Below are positions 13,977-21,394 of a stretch of DNA of 22,676 bases, piece by piece. Within the stretch, counting starts at the first letter, position 1. Every line of letters starts with the position of its first letter. Below the pieces are notes generated by a model, which made no database searches, was not told the origin of the DNA, and saw only the letters and a list, made by a program, of their open reading frames with translations. A program made the translations under genes and the position numbers. Source of the stretch: JAAYLC01 sp964636665 (GTDB lineage Bacteria > Bacteroidota > Bacteroidia > Flavobacteriales > Flavobacteriaceae); NCBI GenBank assembly GCA_964636665.1, contig CAZWVT010000031.1, positions 1 through 22,676 of the forward strand, written 5' to 3'.

Positions 13977-14606
13977 TTACATAAATTTATCTTGATTTTC
14001 TTTTGCCCATATCAACAAACAGTTGGTTTTCGATTCCAATTCGAGTTTGGAAATGATGTTTGATCGGTGTTTTTCTACTGTTCGGGAGGAAATAAAAAGA
14101 TCCGAAGCTATTTCTTTATTTGTTTTTCCTTGTGAAATGAGATTGATGATTTTCTTTTCGGAGGGAGTTAATGTAGTCCATACCGCATCACTGACTTGTT
14201 CGCCTATGCTTTCTTTAATTTTTGCACTAAAAAAAGGGTTGCCTTCTTTTACGTTTTGAATGCAAATTTCTATTTCTTCCAGCGCAAATTCTTTAAGAAT
14301 ATATCCAAAAATATTGAGCTCTTTTGCCTTTTGATAAAGTTCCGGTTCCTTGTGAAGGGTTATGAGTACAATTCTTGTGTTTAACTGTTTTGTATTGCAC
14401 TGTTTGGCGATTTCCAGTCCGGACATATACGGCATCTGAATATCCAGAATGGCAATATCCGGCTTTTTCTGAACAATTAAATTATAGGCTTCACGACCAT
14501 CAACGCCGCTGCCAATGAGGTCATATCCTTTTTCTATCAACAAATCGTTGAGTCCTTTCAACAAAAGCGGATGATCGTCTGCCGTGATAATTGATGGATT
14601 TATCAT
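13977..14606 (-). CDS. LuxR/NarL-family response regulator
   Basis: A 209-aa DNA-binding response regulator. The receiver domain (residues about 5-122) has the acidic pair Asp10-Asp11, phosphoacceptor Asp55 in DIAILDIQMPY, Thr83-region switch residues (IVLITLH) and a conserved Lys near residue 105 (YILKEF). The C-terminal LuxR-type helix-turn-helix (about 145-205) has LTPSEKKIINLISQGKTNKE followed by SSRTVEKHRSNI. Its ATG overlaps the stop of the upstream sensor-kinase gene by four bases (ATGA, 14603-14606), so the two are almost certainly co-translated partners. Target genes are unknown. Confidence 0.94.
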   Translation of the reverse strand: MINPSIITADDHPLLLKGLNDLLIEKGYDLIGSGVDGREAYNLIVQKKPDIAILDIQMPYMSGLEIAKQCNTKQLNTRIVLITLHKEPELYQKAKELNIFGYILKEFALEEIEICIQNVKEGNPFFSAKIKESIGEQVSDAVWTTLTPSEKKIINLISQGKTNKEIASDLFISSRTVEKHRSNIISKLELESKTNCLLIWAKENQDKFM

Positions 14607-16618
14607 ACTGGTGTGGGAATTTGAAATTCAACAAGTGTACCTGTGTCTTTAGAGGATATTTTCATGTTTCCTTTTAACACTTTGGTTCGTTCCGATAAGG
14701 TTTTTAATCCGAGTGAATTGGAGTACTTAAACTTTTCCACAACCGAATAACCGATACCGTTATCTTTAATGGAAATGAGCACGTAATTGTTTATTTTTTT
14801 TACCGAAATACGCATTGCTTTGGCTTGAGAGTGCTTTAAAATATTGCTTAAACTTTCCTGAATGATGCGATAAATATTCAATTCCAATTCTTTTGAGAAA
14901 ATGGAATCTATATTGTCAATTTCTGCGGTGACAAAAATTTGCGTATTTCTGTCAATCTTTTCTACGGTAGTTCGTATGGCACGCGTAATTCCCATTTCTT
15001 GTAATTGCAATGGGTGCAAATCTCGTGAGATAGACCGAATTTCGTCAATGGTGGCATCTACCATATTCATAGATTCGGGATCTTTTAACTGGATAAGACG
15101 ATTTTTAAGTACTAAGAGCTGCTGCCCGATTCCGTCATGAAGATTTTCAGAAATCCTGCGACGTTCTTCTTCTTGCGATCGCAACAATCCGCGTGTATAA
15201 TCTTCCTGAAATGCTTTTCGCTTTTTCAATTCACGTTGATTGCGATAAACTATAAGCAAACCAAATCCCAAGATTGCTGCGGCTCCTCCTAATGACAAAG
15301 CAGCTTTGGCATTGCGATTGTCTTTTTCTAAAAGTTGAATGCTACTCGCTTTCTCAATCAATTCCTTTTCTGTTTTTTCAATTTCGTACAAGGTTTGATA
15401 ATAAGCCAAGGAATTAATAACCGAACGACTGTATAAAGTGTCTTTGATATTGGTCGCTATTCTGAGATTGTCAATACTCGACTCAAAATCTTTAGACTTA
15501 TAAAAAATATGTGCCAAGGTTTCATACGTTGCCATTATTTCATCTTCATAACCTAATTGAGTGGCAATTTGAAGCTTTGTGTTTGTCAATTCTTCTGCTT
15601 GTTTATATTGTTCAATTGCGATTAAATAATCTATGCGCGCTGATAAATAATTCATCTCTGATGGCAGGTTTCCTTTAAACTCACTGTTTTTTACTTCCAG
15701 ATAATTCAAGTGCTTTTTTGCTTCGTCAAGTTTTTGAACATCACAATAATAAGAGACTAACAAAGAATGAATACCAATATCCGCATACAAATTGGAATTT
15801 TTTTTGTTTAAATACTGAAGCGATTCCAAAAGGGTTGCGTACTCCTGATTTTTCATTCCTCTTTTACGGTAATCCAATGCTTGATTGTAGTATTCACTGG
15901 GTAAAAATGAGGTCAGGTCTAAATCAATCATTTTTGTTATCAAAATATCTCTTTCTTTTTTTGCCTTATCGTAAAATCCGTTCATGCTGAACATACTGAT
16001 TATCCCCTGTCTGGAATGAATCATATATTGATATTCTCCTTTAGATTCATAAAGCCGATAAGCCATGTCAAAGTCCTCTTGCGCAGATACGAACTGACCT
16101 CGATTGGAATATGCCTGTCCTCGAAACAGATGCGCATCTGCACGTTGAAGGGTGTCCGCATCGGAAAAAAGATTTAAAGAATATGTGTAATCCTCAATCG
16201 CCTTCGGAAGGTTTATTTTTGAGTAAGCACGTCCGCGTCTTAAATACAATCCTCCCAACAACAAACTTTCTTTTATCTGATTTTTATAAATCAAAACTTC
16301 ATCGATTAGCAATATAGCCGTTAACGGATCGCCGGCATACGTAGTCAAGCTGTGCTGCACATTGATGGTGCTGCGTGCTGCATCAGTGATTCTTCCGTTA
16401 TTCAAAGCCAATTTAATATATCGTTTGGAATAATCAATAAATTGGTCGGGGTCACTTTTATACGTACGAATCATCAAAGAATCCAGAGCGAGCAATTGCA
16501 TTTTGGGATCATCGCTACTTTCAAATAAAAGTTGGTATTGTTCGATGTTTTGAGCAATAATAATATTACTCATAAACGAGAAACACAAAGCGACAAAATA
16601 AATTCCTAAACTTCTCAT
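14603..16618 (-). CDS. TPR-containing sensor histidine kinase (HisKA_3 type)
   Basis: A 671-aa membrane sensor kinase. A signal peptide (about 1-22) leads into a large periplasmic helical region of tetratricopeptide-like repeats (about 30-400), visible as repeated A-x(2)-Y/L helical pairs. A coiled coil (about 408-435) and a single membrane helix (441-458) follow. The cytoplasmic kinase has the dimerisation/phosphoacceptor motif EEERRRISENLHDGIGQQL with His494, then an HATPase domain with N-box (RIIQESLSNILKHSQ) and G-box (KDNGIGYS). This is the NarX/DesK-like kinase class that pairs with LuxR-type regulators, and the regulator gene overlaps its 3' end by four bases. The periplasmic TPR sensor suggests detection of a protein or peptide; the signal is unknown. 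Confidence 0.93.
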   Translation of the reverse strand: MRSLGIYFVALCFSFMSNIIIAQNIEQYQLLFESSDDPKMQLLALDSLMIRTYKSDPDQFIDYSKRYIKLALNNGRITDAARSTINVQHSLTTYAGDPLTAILLIDEVLIYKNQIKESLLLGGLYLRRGRAYSKINLPKAIEDYTYSLNLFSDADTLQRADAHLFRGQAYSNRGQFVSAQEDFDMAYRLYESKGEYQYMIHSRQGIISMFSMNGFYDKAKKERDILITKMIDLDLTSFLPSEYYNQALDYRKRGMKNQEYATLLESLQYLNKKNSNLYADIGIHSLLVSYYCDVQKLDEAKKHLNYLEVKNSEFKGNLPSEMNYLSARIDYLIAIEQYKQAEELTNTKLQIATQLGYEDEIMATYETLAHIFYKSKDFESSIDNLRIATNIKDTLYSRSVINSLAYYQTLYEIEKTEKELIEKASSIQLLEKDNRNAKAALSLGGAAAILGFGLLIVYRNQRELKKRKAFQEDYTRGLLRSQEEERRRISENLHDGIGQQLLVLKNRLIQLKDPESMNMVDATIDEIRSISRDLHPLQLQEMGITRAIRTTVEKIDRNTQIFVTAEIDNIDSIFSKELELNIYRIIQESLSNILKHSQAKAMRISVKKINNYVLISIKDNGIGYSVVEKFKYSNSLGLKTLSERTKVLKGNMKISSKDTGTLVEFQIPTPV

Positions 16619-16679
16619 AACATTATCCGGCTTAATAATAAGTCCGAAATTTAAGAATTTTTAATAGATTTTATAAACA

Positions 16680-17120
16680 TCATCCCTTAAAATAAAAGCA
16701 ATTACGACCGTAATCGATAACGGCTCGTTGGGATTTTAAAAAATCGGCGCCGATAATTCCGTGAACCGAGATTCCGTCCATTTGCATCAAAGCTTGATTG
16801 ATGTGTTGTAAATCAAGCAATACAAATTCCATATTTCTAAAAGTTTTTTTGCCCAGCTGAAAGTTGTTGTTTTTAGAAATCATCGTGTCCATATCCCCCG
16901 CTCCTGCCCCCACACCTTTGAGTACGCTGGGCTCTTTGATGAGGTTAAAGTGCTTGCTTTCGTCAAGTCCGATACAACTGACGGATGCTCCCGTGTCCAA
17001 AATGAAATCTCCTTTTATTGAATTTATTTTCCCGTGAAATAAATAATGACCCGAACCCAGTTTCTTCAAGGGTATCCGAATAAACCCTTTGGATTCCATA
17101 AATTGACGTAATGTACTCAT
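16680..17120 (-). CDS. Single-domain retropepsin-like aspartic protease
   Basis: A 146-aa protein with the aspartic-protease motif ILDTGASVSCIG (Asp42-Thr43-Gly44), preceded by a hydrophobic strand and followed by a second hydrophobic-hydrophobic-Gly element (SVHGIIGADFLKS, residues about 117-129). This layout is that of clan AA retropepsin-like proteins, which act as homodimers because each chain gives one catalytic Asp. No signal peptide is seen, so it should be cytoplasmic. It is 61 nt upstream of the sensor kinase on the same strand and could be co-transcribed with it. It is divergent from tatD with only 49 nt between. Whether it is an active protease or only shares the fold is not decided by the sequence. 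Confidence 0.83.
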   Translation of the reverse strand: MSTLRQFMESKGFIRIPLKKLGSGHYLFHGKINSIKGDFILDTGASVSCIGLDESKHFNLIKEPSVLKGVGAGAGDMDTMISKNNNFQLGKKTFRNMEFVLLDLQHINQALMQMDGISVHGIIGADFLKSQRAVIDYGRNCFYFKG

Positions 17121-17134
17121 TCAGTATTTTTGTG

Positions 17135-17142
17135 TAAAGATA
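17135..17142 (-). promoter_or_regulatory. Possible -7 box for the aspartic protease gene
   Basis: TATCTTTA on the minus strand is a one-base variant of TAnnTTTG, 14 nt before the ATG at 17120. It lies between the -33-like and -7 elements of the opposite-facing tatD promoter, so the two divergent promoters would overlap. No clear -33 element was found. Confidence 0.35.
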
Positions 17143-17156
17143 GAAAACAAAATAAG

Positions 17157-17164
17157 TAACTTTG
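17157..17164 (+). promoter_or_regulatory. -7 box of tatD, directly before the start codon
   Basis: TAACTTTG matches TAnnTTTG exactly. The first tatD ATG (17170) lies only 5 nt after the box, where transcription itself should begin. TTTG at 17129-17132 may be the -33 element at a somewhat long spacing of 24 nt. Confidence 0.55.
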
Positions 17165-17169
17165 CCCGA

Positions 17170-17934
17170 ATGATGATCGACACACATACCCATCTTTATA
17201 GCGACGCTTTTCAAGAAGATCGCTCAAAAATAATCTCACGTGCTGCCCAAGCAGGCATTGAAAAATTTGTCATCCCCGCTATCGATTCCGCATATCATCA
17301 GGCGATGTATGATTTGGAAAAAAAGTATCCCGGAATGTTTTTAATGATGGGGCTGCATCCTACTTCGGTGAAAGCTGAAACTTACCAAAAAGAATTGCAA
17401 CTCGTTAGTCAGGAACTGGAACGAAGAAAATTTTATGCCGTAGGAGAAATAGGAATCGATTTGTACTGGGGAAAAGAGACTTTGGAAATCCAAAAAATTG
17501 CTTTTAAAAATCAAATCCAATTGGCAAAAAAACACAAGTTGCCAATCGCCATTCATTGTAGAGATGCGTTTGACGAAGTTTTTGAAGTGCTTGAAACTGA
17601 AAAGGACGAGCAATTGTACGGAGTTTTCCACTGTTTTACGGGAGATTACGAACAAGCTCAAAAAGCATTGTCTCTCAATATGAAATTGGGAATCGGAGGT
17701 GTGGTTACTTTTAAAAATGGAAAAATCGATCGTTATTTAAATAAAATTCCGCTGACAGAACTTGTTTTGGAAACCGATGCTCCTTATCTCGCACCGGCTC
17801 CTTTTCGCGGAAAACGCAATGAGAGCAGCTATTTAATTTATGTTTGCAAAAAACTTTCGGAAATCTATCAATTGCCGGAAACAGAAATTGCAAAAGTAAC
17901 TTCGGCTACAGCAACCGAGCTGTTTCAAATCTAA
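17170..17934 (+). CDS. tatD: TatD-family metal-dependent hydrolase (DNase)
   Basis: A 254-aa cytoplasmic TIM-barrel metal hydrolase of the TatD/YcfH family, known for Mg2+-dependent DNase activity and roles in DNA repair or turnover. The metal ligands are visible: His6 and His8 (IDTHTHLY), His63 (MGLHPTS), Glu93 (VGEIGIDLY), His129 (IAIHCRDAF), His154 (GVFHCFTGD) and Asp203 (LETDAPYLAP). Length and ends are complete. Two consecutive ATG codons (17170, 17173) are possible starts; the -7 box next to them suggests a leaderless or near-leaderless mRNA beginning at the start codon. The asparaginase gene follows after 15 nt and is probably in the same operon. Substrate is inferred from the family. 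Confidence 0.93.
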   Translation: MMIDTHTHLYSDAFQEDRSKIISRAAQAGIEKFVIPAIDSAYHQAMYDLEKKYPGMFLMMGLHPTSVKAETYQKELQLVSQELERRKFYAVGEIGIDLYWGKETLEIQKIAFKNQIQLAKKHKLPIAIHCRDAFDEVFEVLETEKDEQLYGVFHCFTGDYEQAQKALSLNMKLGIGGVVTFKNGKIDRYLNKIPLTELVLETDAPYLAPAPFRGKRNESSYLIYVCKKLSEIYQLPETEIAKVTSATATELFQI

Positions 17935-17949
17935 AAAAACAACACCATC

Positions 17950-18978
17950 ATGCGAGCGCAACCTACTATCATGCTAATTTATACCGGAGGCACCATCGGG
18001 ATGATAAAAGACTTTGAAACAGGTGCATTGAGAAATTTTAATTTTGACGAGTTGCTCAATCACATTCCGGAGCTTAAATTACTGGATTGTAAAATTGAAA
18101 CCGTAAGCTTTGAAAAACCCATAGACAGTTCCGATATGAATACGGATGCGTGGATTGCATTGGCCGAAATTATCGAATCTCAATACGACCGAATGGATGG
18201 ATTTGTCATTCTTCACGGCAGCGACACCATGTCTTTTTCTGCTTCTGCATTGAGTTTTATGTTGGAAAACTTATGCAAACCGATAATTTTTACCGGTTCT
18301 CAACTTCCGATTGGCGATTTGCGTACCGATGCCAAAGAAAACCTTATCACTTCCATTCAGATTGCAGCTTTGCGCGAAAACGAACAACCGGTGATTCGCG
18401 AGGTATGTCTTTATTTTGAATACAAATTATTTCGTGGAAACCGCACTACCAAAATCAGCGCTGAGCATTTTGAAGCGTTCACCTCAATGAATTATCCACC
18501 GCTTGCAGAAAGTGGCATGAATCTGACCATTAACAGGGAATTGTTATTTCTGCCGAATTTAAAAAAGCCGTTGATTGTACATAAAGAATTAGAAACCCGG
18601 ATTCTTGTAGTTAAAATGTTTCCCGGGATGGATAAGGACACCTTTCAATACATAACGAATTATCCAGAGACAAAAGGATTGTTAGTTGAAACATACGGAA
18701 CCGGAAATGTAACCACCGAACCTTGGTTTATAGAGCGGTTGCGGACACTAATAGAAAATGGCATTCCGGTCATTAACATTACGCAATGCGAAAAAGGAAG
18801 TGTGGCGATGGGATTATATGAAACCAGTACGGAATTAAAAAGCATCGGCATCATCAGTGGGAAAGATATTAATTTTGAAGCCGCAATAACCAAAACCATG
18901 TATCTTTTAGGAAAAAAACTTTCCTTGAACAGTTTCAAAACATTTTTTGAAACCTCCTTAAGAGGAGAAATGGATTAA
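17950..18978 (+). CDS. ansA: Type I L-asparaginase
   Basis: Hydrolyses L-asparagine to aspartate and ammonia in the cytoplasm (no signal peptide, in contrast to type II enzymes). The 342-aa length fits. The first nucleophile motif is YTGGTIG with Thr12; the second is HGSDTMSFSASALSFML with Ser91-Asp92, where many homologues have Thr-Asp; and the triad lysine is likely Lys168 in NRTTKIS. The Thr-to-Ser change keeps a hydroxyl and is probably tolerated. It starts 15 nt after tatD and likely shares its transcript. A weak bulged hairpin (19034-19053) follows about 55 nt after the stop. The next gene is tRNA-Ser. Confidence 0.93.
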   Translation: MRAQPTIMLIYTGGTIGMIKDFETGALRNFNFDELLNHIPELKLLDCKIETVSFEKPIDSSDMNTDAWIALAEIIESQYDRMDGFVILHGSDTMSFSASALSFMLENLCKPIIFTGSQLPIGDLRTDAKENLITSIQIAALRENEQPVIREVCLYFEYKLFRGNRTTKISAEHFEAFTSMNYPPLAESGMNLTINRELLFLPNLKKPLIVHKELETRILVVKMFPGMDKDTFQYITNYPETKGLLVETYGTGNVTTEPWFIERLRTLIENGIPVINITQCEKGSVAMGLYETSTELKSIGIISGKDINFEAAITKTMYLLGKKLSLNSFKTFFETSLRGEMD

Positions 18979-19033
18979 TTTTAAAGAAAATATATTTCAG
19001 CAGGTAATTTATTTTTATGATATTTGGCAGCCC

Positions 19034-19054
19034 AAATTCCAGAAGCTGAATTTT
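19034..19054 (+). terminator. Weak hairpin after the asparaginase gene
   Basis: AAATT-C-CAG (19034-19042) pairs with CTGAATTT (19046-19053) with a single bulged C and a 3-nt loop, followed by only a short T stretch. It may terminate the tatD-ansA transcript, but the stem is AT-rich. Confidence 0.3.
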
Positions 19055-19092
19055 AAAGTCAGATTTTGACAGGCAGCAGGCAAATTTTATTT

Positions 19093-19180
19093 AGAGAGGT
19101 GGCCGAGTGGTCGAAGGCGCACGCCTGGAAAGTGTGTATACGCCAAAAGCGTATCGAGGGTTCGAATCCCTTCCTCTCTG
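19093..19180 (+). tRNA. tRNA-Ser (anticodon GGA)
   Basis: An 88-nt cloverleaf with a perfect 7-bp acceptor stem (AGAGAGG 19093-19099 with CCTCTCT 19173-19179) and discriminator G at 19180. It has a D-arm GGCCGAGTGGTCGAAGGC and an anticodon stem CACGC/GTGTG with loop CTGGAAA (anticodon GGA at 19127-19129, reading UCC/UCU). A long variable arm (about 19137-19155) confirms a class II tRNA, and the T-arm has TTCGAAT. The 3' CCA is not encoded (CA follows), as is usual in Bacteroidota. No integrase or repeat flanks it, so it is not an obvious integration site here. Confidence 0.97.
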
Positions 19181-19353
19181 CAAGAATTTTTAGAAGACAA
19201 ATTTATTAACCATTTTGTATTTATTCAGAGACTATTTATAAAGTTATAAAAGTTTAAATGTGTGAATAAACGGATAATTTATTTTTACTTCTGATTTTTT
19301 AATTAATTTTATACCCTAAATTTAAAACTAAAACAAATATTAAGTCGATAGCA

Positions 19354-20163
19354 ATGAAAAAACTTTTTTCCGTTATTACCGTTGCCGCAATGGTTCTTGT
19401 GGGCACTTTAAACGCAAAAGCGAATGTGATTGATACGCATTCCAACGTACATGAAGCATTAGTAGATGCTGCCAAAGTTACTTTCATCCAAGATGATGCA
19501 GGAGCCACAGCAACTGAGGAAGTAGGCTGGCATCAAGGATTTAAAAACAGATTTATAGAAGGCGGTCCTGTTTGGATGTCTCCCGTTCTCTTATGTTTAA
19601 TTTTAGGCTTGGCTATAGCCATCGAAAGAATTTTATATTTAAATCTTTCAACTACCAACACTAAAAAATTGGCTCAAAATGTTGAAGAAGCATTACAAAG
19701 CGGCGGTATTGAAGCAGCCAAAGAAGTTTGCAGAAACACAAGAGGTCCTGTTGCTTCTATTTATTACCAAGGTTTAGACAGGCACAGCGAAGGTATTGAC
19801 GCCGCAGAAAAAGCTGTTATTGCCTACGGAGGTGTGCAAATGGGACAATTGGAGAAAAACATTTCTTGGATTTCATTGTTTATCGCATTAGCTCCGATGC
19901 TTGGATTCCTCGGTACTGTTGTAGGGATGATTATTGCTTTTGACAGAATTGAATCTGCCGGAGATATGAACCCTTCGCTAGTTGCAGGAGGTATTAAAGT
20001 AGCACTATTAACTACCGTATTCGGTTTGATTGTAGCTATTATTCTACAAATTTTTTATAATTACATCATCGCAAAAGTTGACAGCATTGTGAACAGCATG
20101 GAAGATGCCTCAATTACCTTAATCGATATTTTGGTAGATTATAAAAAAACAAAACAAATTTAA
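19354..20163 (+). CDS. exbB: ExbB / TolQ / MotA-type proton channel subunit
   Basis: The inner-membrane channel of the ExbB-ExbD motor, which uses proton flow to energise TonB-dependent outer-membrane transport. The 269-aa protein has an N-terminal signal-like segment (1-23), a periplasmic stretch, then the three TolQ/ExbB helices: about 73-95 (SPVLLCLILGLAIAIERILY), about 165-190 (LAPMLGFLGTVVGMIIAFDR) and about 210-240 (LLTTVFGLIVAIILQIFYNY). The Pro, Gly and Thr residues lining the last two helices are the family hallmark. The extra N-terminal segment is typical of Bacteroidota ExbB. It is the first gene of a tight operon: the 4-TM protein follows after 16 nt, then two exbD genes. Confidence 0.94.
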   Translation: MKKLFSVITVAAMVLVGTLNAKANVIDTHSNVHEALVDAAKVTFIQDDAGATATEEVGWHQGFKNRFIEGGPVWMSPVLLCLILGLAIAIERILYLNLSTTNTKKLAQNVEEALQSGGIEAAKEVCRNTRGPVASIYYQGLDRHSEGIDAAEKAVIAYGGVQMGQLEKNISWISLFIALAPMLGFLGTVVGMIIAFDRIESAGDMNPSLVAGGIKVALLTTVFGLIVAIILQIFYNYIIAKVDSIVNSMEDASITLIDILVDYKKTKQI

Positions 20164-20179
20164 TTCAGTCCAGTAAAAA

Positions 20180-20760
20180 ATGAATTTATATAAAGTAATA
20201 AAAATATTAGCCATCGTCCTTAGTGTCGTAGCTGCCGGAATTTTCTTGTACGTACTAATACAGGGGAATGAACAAGTGCAAGCCACGGGTCAAGGAGTTG
20301 ATTGGTTTATTTATATCGCATACATAACCTTATTGATAGCCATCCTTTTTGTATTGCTTTTTGTAATACAAGGAATCCTTGCCGGAGATTCGAAGAAAAC
20401 TTTGATTCCGTTGGCAATCTTTCTGGTTATAATAGCTATTTCTTATGGCTTGGCAGATGGAAATGAAGTTATCTTAAGCAATGGAACTGTTATCAGTGCC
20501 GGGGAATCTCGATGGATTGGAACAGGATTATATACATTTTATNNNNNNNNNNNNNNNNNNNNNNNNNNNNNNNNNNNNNNNNNNNNNNNNNNNNNNNNNN
20601 NNNNNNNNNNNNNNNNNNNNNNNNNNNNNNNNNNNNNNNNNNTGTTATCAGTGCCGGGGAATCTCGATGGATTGGAACAGGATTATATACATTTTATACT
20701 GTTGCGGGAATTGCGATAGCTTCAATGATTTATAGTGAAATAAATAAAATTAGAAAGTAA
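20180..20760 (+). CDS. Small 4-TM membrane protein in the ExbB/ExbD operon, split here by an assembly gap
   Basis: As written, the frame runs into a 100-N gap and then a wrong frame. Residues 1-121 (20180-20542) precede the gap. The 55 bases after the gap (20643-20697) are identical to the 55 before it; collapsing them gives a continuous 141-aa protein ending TVAGIAIASMIYSEINKIRK with a TAA at 20758-20760. That stop overlaps the ATG of the next exbD gene by one base (TAATG), supporting the merged reading. The product has four predicted membrane helices (about residues 5-27, 43-66, 74-92 and 114-134) and a short loop at about 95-113. I recognise no functional domain. Its place between exbB and exbD suggests an accessory subunit of the motor, which is inference from context. 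Confidence 0.8.
20488..20542 (+). repeat. 55-bp contig-end duplicate, left copy
   Basis: The last 55 bases before the N-gap are identical to 20643-20697. Because each copy sits exactly at a contig end, this is an unmerged overlap, not a biological repeat. The length equals a commonly used assembly k-mer. Confidence 0.85.
20543..20642. other. Assembly gap (100 N)
   Basis: Exactly 100 N, a conventional placeholder for a gap of unknown size. The flanking 55-bp identity and the restored reading frame suggest that no sequence is actually missing. The true window would be 155 bases shorter. Confidence 0.97.
20643..20697 (+). repeat. 55-bp contig-end duplicate, right copy
   Basis: The first 55 bases after the N-gap repeat 20488-20542 exactly; unique sequence (ACTGTTGCGG) resumes at 20698. 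Confidence 0.85.
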
Positions 20761-21380
20761 TGGCGATTAGATCAGCTCCTGAAGTAAATGCAGGCTCTAT
20801 GGCCGACATTGCGTTCCTGTTGCTTATTTTCTTTTTGGTTACTACAACTATAGAAAAAGATTCGGGAATTGCGCGTCAGCTTCCCCCTCTTGAAGAAGTA
20901 GAAAATCCTCCAAAGATTAGAGAGCGAAACTTACTTATTGTTTCGGTCAATAGAAATGATGAATTGATGGTCAATGATCAGCTTATGGAGTTAAGAGATC
21001 TTCGTCAAACTGCTATTGATTTTTTAGACAACGGAGGAGCTCCAGCAAATACTGAAGATTACTGCGATTACTGTCAAGGACTTCGGAATCGAGAATCATC
21101 AGACAATCCCGACAAAGCAGTTATTTCAGTTCAAAATGACCGTCTGACATCGTATAAAATGTATATCGCCGTTCAGAATGAATTGGTCGGCGCCTATAAT
21201 TTCCTGAGAAATCGAGAATCACAACGACTCTACGGCTGGAATTATACGGACATAAGCAATGCACTCGAAGAAGGACAATTGACTACGAATCAAGAGTTAA
21301 TTAAAGAACGATTAGAAAGCATACAAAAGATGTATCCTATGAAGCTTTCTGAAGCTGAACCTCGTAAATCGGGACAATAA
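20760..21380 (+). CDS. exbD: ExbD/TolR-type biopolymer transport protein (first copy)
   Basis: A 206-aa subunit of the ExbB-ExbD motor. A short cytoplasmic N-terminus precedes one membrane helix (about residues 13-30, SMADIAFLLLIFFLVTT) containing Asp16, the proton-carrying residue of the family. The rest is periplasmic. It is longer than the usual ExbD of about 140 aa: an insertion at about 90-118 carries a CxxC pair (Cys102 and Cys105 in YCDYCQG), and there is a C-terminal extension of about 40 residues (160-206). Its ATG overlaps the stop of the 4-TM gene by one base, so translation is probably coupled. The second exbD follows after 14 nt. Two different ExbD proteins may form a mixed complex with ExbB. 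Confidence 0.92.
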   Translation: MAIRSAPEVNAGSMADIAFLLLIFFLVTTTIEKDSGIARQLPPLEEVENPPKIRERNLLIVSVNRNDELMVNDQLMELRDLRQTAIDFLDNGGAPANTEDYCDYCQGLRNRESSDNPDKAVISVQNDRLTSYKMYIAVQNELVGAYNFLRNRESQRLYGWNYTDISNALEEGQLTTNQELIKERLESIQKMYPMKLSEAEPRKSGQ

Positions 21381-21394
21381 AAACATAAGAAATA

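Noticed and set aside
19093..19353. Integration site next to tRNA-Ser
   Set aside because: No integrase, direct repeat of the tRNA 3' end, or foreign gene content was seen on either side.
20481..20735. Separate reading frames spanning the N-gap, and a true 55-bp tandem repeat
   Set aside because: They arise from the 100 N and the duplicated contig end. Collapsing the duplicate gives one continuous frame with a coupled stop/start, which a real repeat would not explain as simply.
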